Shown here: piece after piece, positions 62,765-64,000 of the stretch
Position numbering within the stretch: the stretch's first letter is position 1
How the letters are laid out: the number at the start of each line of letters is the position of its first letter
Origin: HKCCE3408 sp038530555
Lineage (GTDB): Bacteria > Pseudomonadota > Alphaproteobacteria > Rhodobacterales > Rhodobacteraceae
DNA: 64,000 nt
Assembly (NCBI GenBank): GCA_038530555.1
Contig: JBCBCN010000010.1
Location: 43,148 to 107,147, forward strand
Direction: 5' to 3'
Translations under genes and position numbers: made by a program
Notes under the pieces: model-generated
Told to the model about the DNA's origin: nothing
The model's input: only the letters and a program-made list of their open reading frames with translations
Database searches by the model: none

Positions 62765-64000
<1,236 letters not shown>

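Overview
The window is a 64 kb piece of a GC-rich alphaproteobacterial chromosome, most likely from the Rhodobacteraceae (Roseobacter group). The evidence is the alphaproteobacterial form of initiator tRNA, an aspartate carbamoyltransferase gene followed by a dihydroorotase-like pseudoenzyme, the acs / cation:acetate symporter / DUF4212 / DUF294 / exonuclease block, and many short operons joined by ATGA-type overlaps. I assign it from remembered family features, not from a search. I see no prophage, insertion sequence or CRISPR array.

Layout. 1-2.4 kb (minus): end of an RND-type efflux adaptor, moaB, a secreted protein and a family-4 uracil-DNA glycosylase. 2.5-6.2 kb (plus): pyrB, a tail-anchored protein, the catalytically dead pyrC homologue, plsY and a small conserved ORF. 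6.2-9 kb (minus): gshA, a membrane protein and rsmE. 9-12.3 kb (plus): ubiA, then an OmpA-family protein with a coupled membrane-anchored coiled-coil partner. 12.3-15.7 kb (minus): moaE, moaD, pgsA, uvrC. An AT-rich spacer with a perfect DnaA box follows. 16-18.5 kb (minus): a degenerate SDR-like gene, a Ca2+/cation antiporter, a zinc-ribbon membrane peptide and an S49 peptidase. 18.6-21.2 kb (plus): modABC molybdate importer. With moaB, moaD and moaE this makes molybdenum uptake and cofactor synthesis a theme. 21.3-24.6 kb: aromatic/aspartate aminotransferase, succinate-semialdehyde dehydrogenase and a convergent GntR regulator.

24.7-33.4 kb (minus) is an acetate uptake and activation block: acs, DUF4212 subunit, symporter, a cNMP/CBS/DUF294 regulator, and a membrane sensor fused to a DEDDh exonuclease. 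33.8-37.6 kb (minus) holds a LysR regulator with an Ldh2-like partner, an OxyR-like regulator lacking the peroxidatic cysteine, and a metallophosphoesterase with a wrecked active site. 37.6-43.2 kb has an FtsX/LolD-type ABC exporter divergent from a GDSL esterase, then glpK and a nitrilase. 44.1-47.0 kb is a lactate operon (L-lactate dehydrogenase, quinone D-lactate dehydrogenase) behind a clear GntR-type operator. 47.0-54.3 kb (minus) is a glutamate-synthase-like giant protein with a C-terminal extension, next to a CysJ-like diflavin reductase. I regard this as the best candidate for an undescribed enzyme system. 54.6-59 kb: threonine ammonia-lyase, a Tat-exported multicopper oxidase and a double-ATPase peptide ABC protein.

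59-64 kb: the 3' half of an rRNA operon (23S partial, 5S) on the minus strand. Its usual terminal tRNA-fMet lies about 3.4 kb further on, separated by four protein genes. One of these encodes a striking protein made of 26 uninterrupted heptads with a nearly invariant Asn-Gln pair. Several proteins here keep a fold but lose catalytic residues (PyrC', metallophosphoesterase, OxyR-like, SDR-like). These are reported as separate findings.
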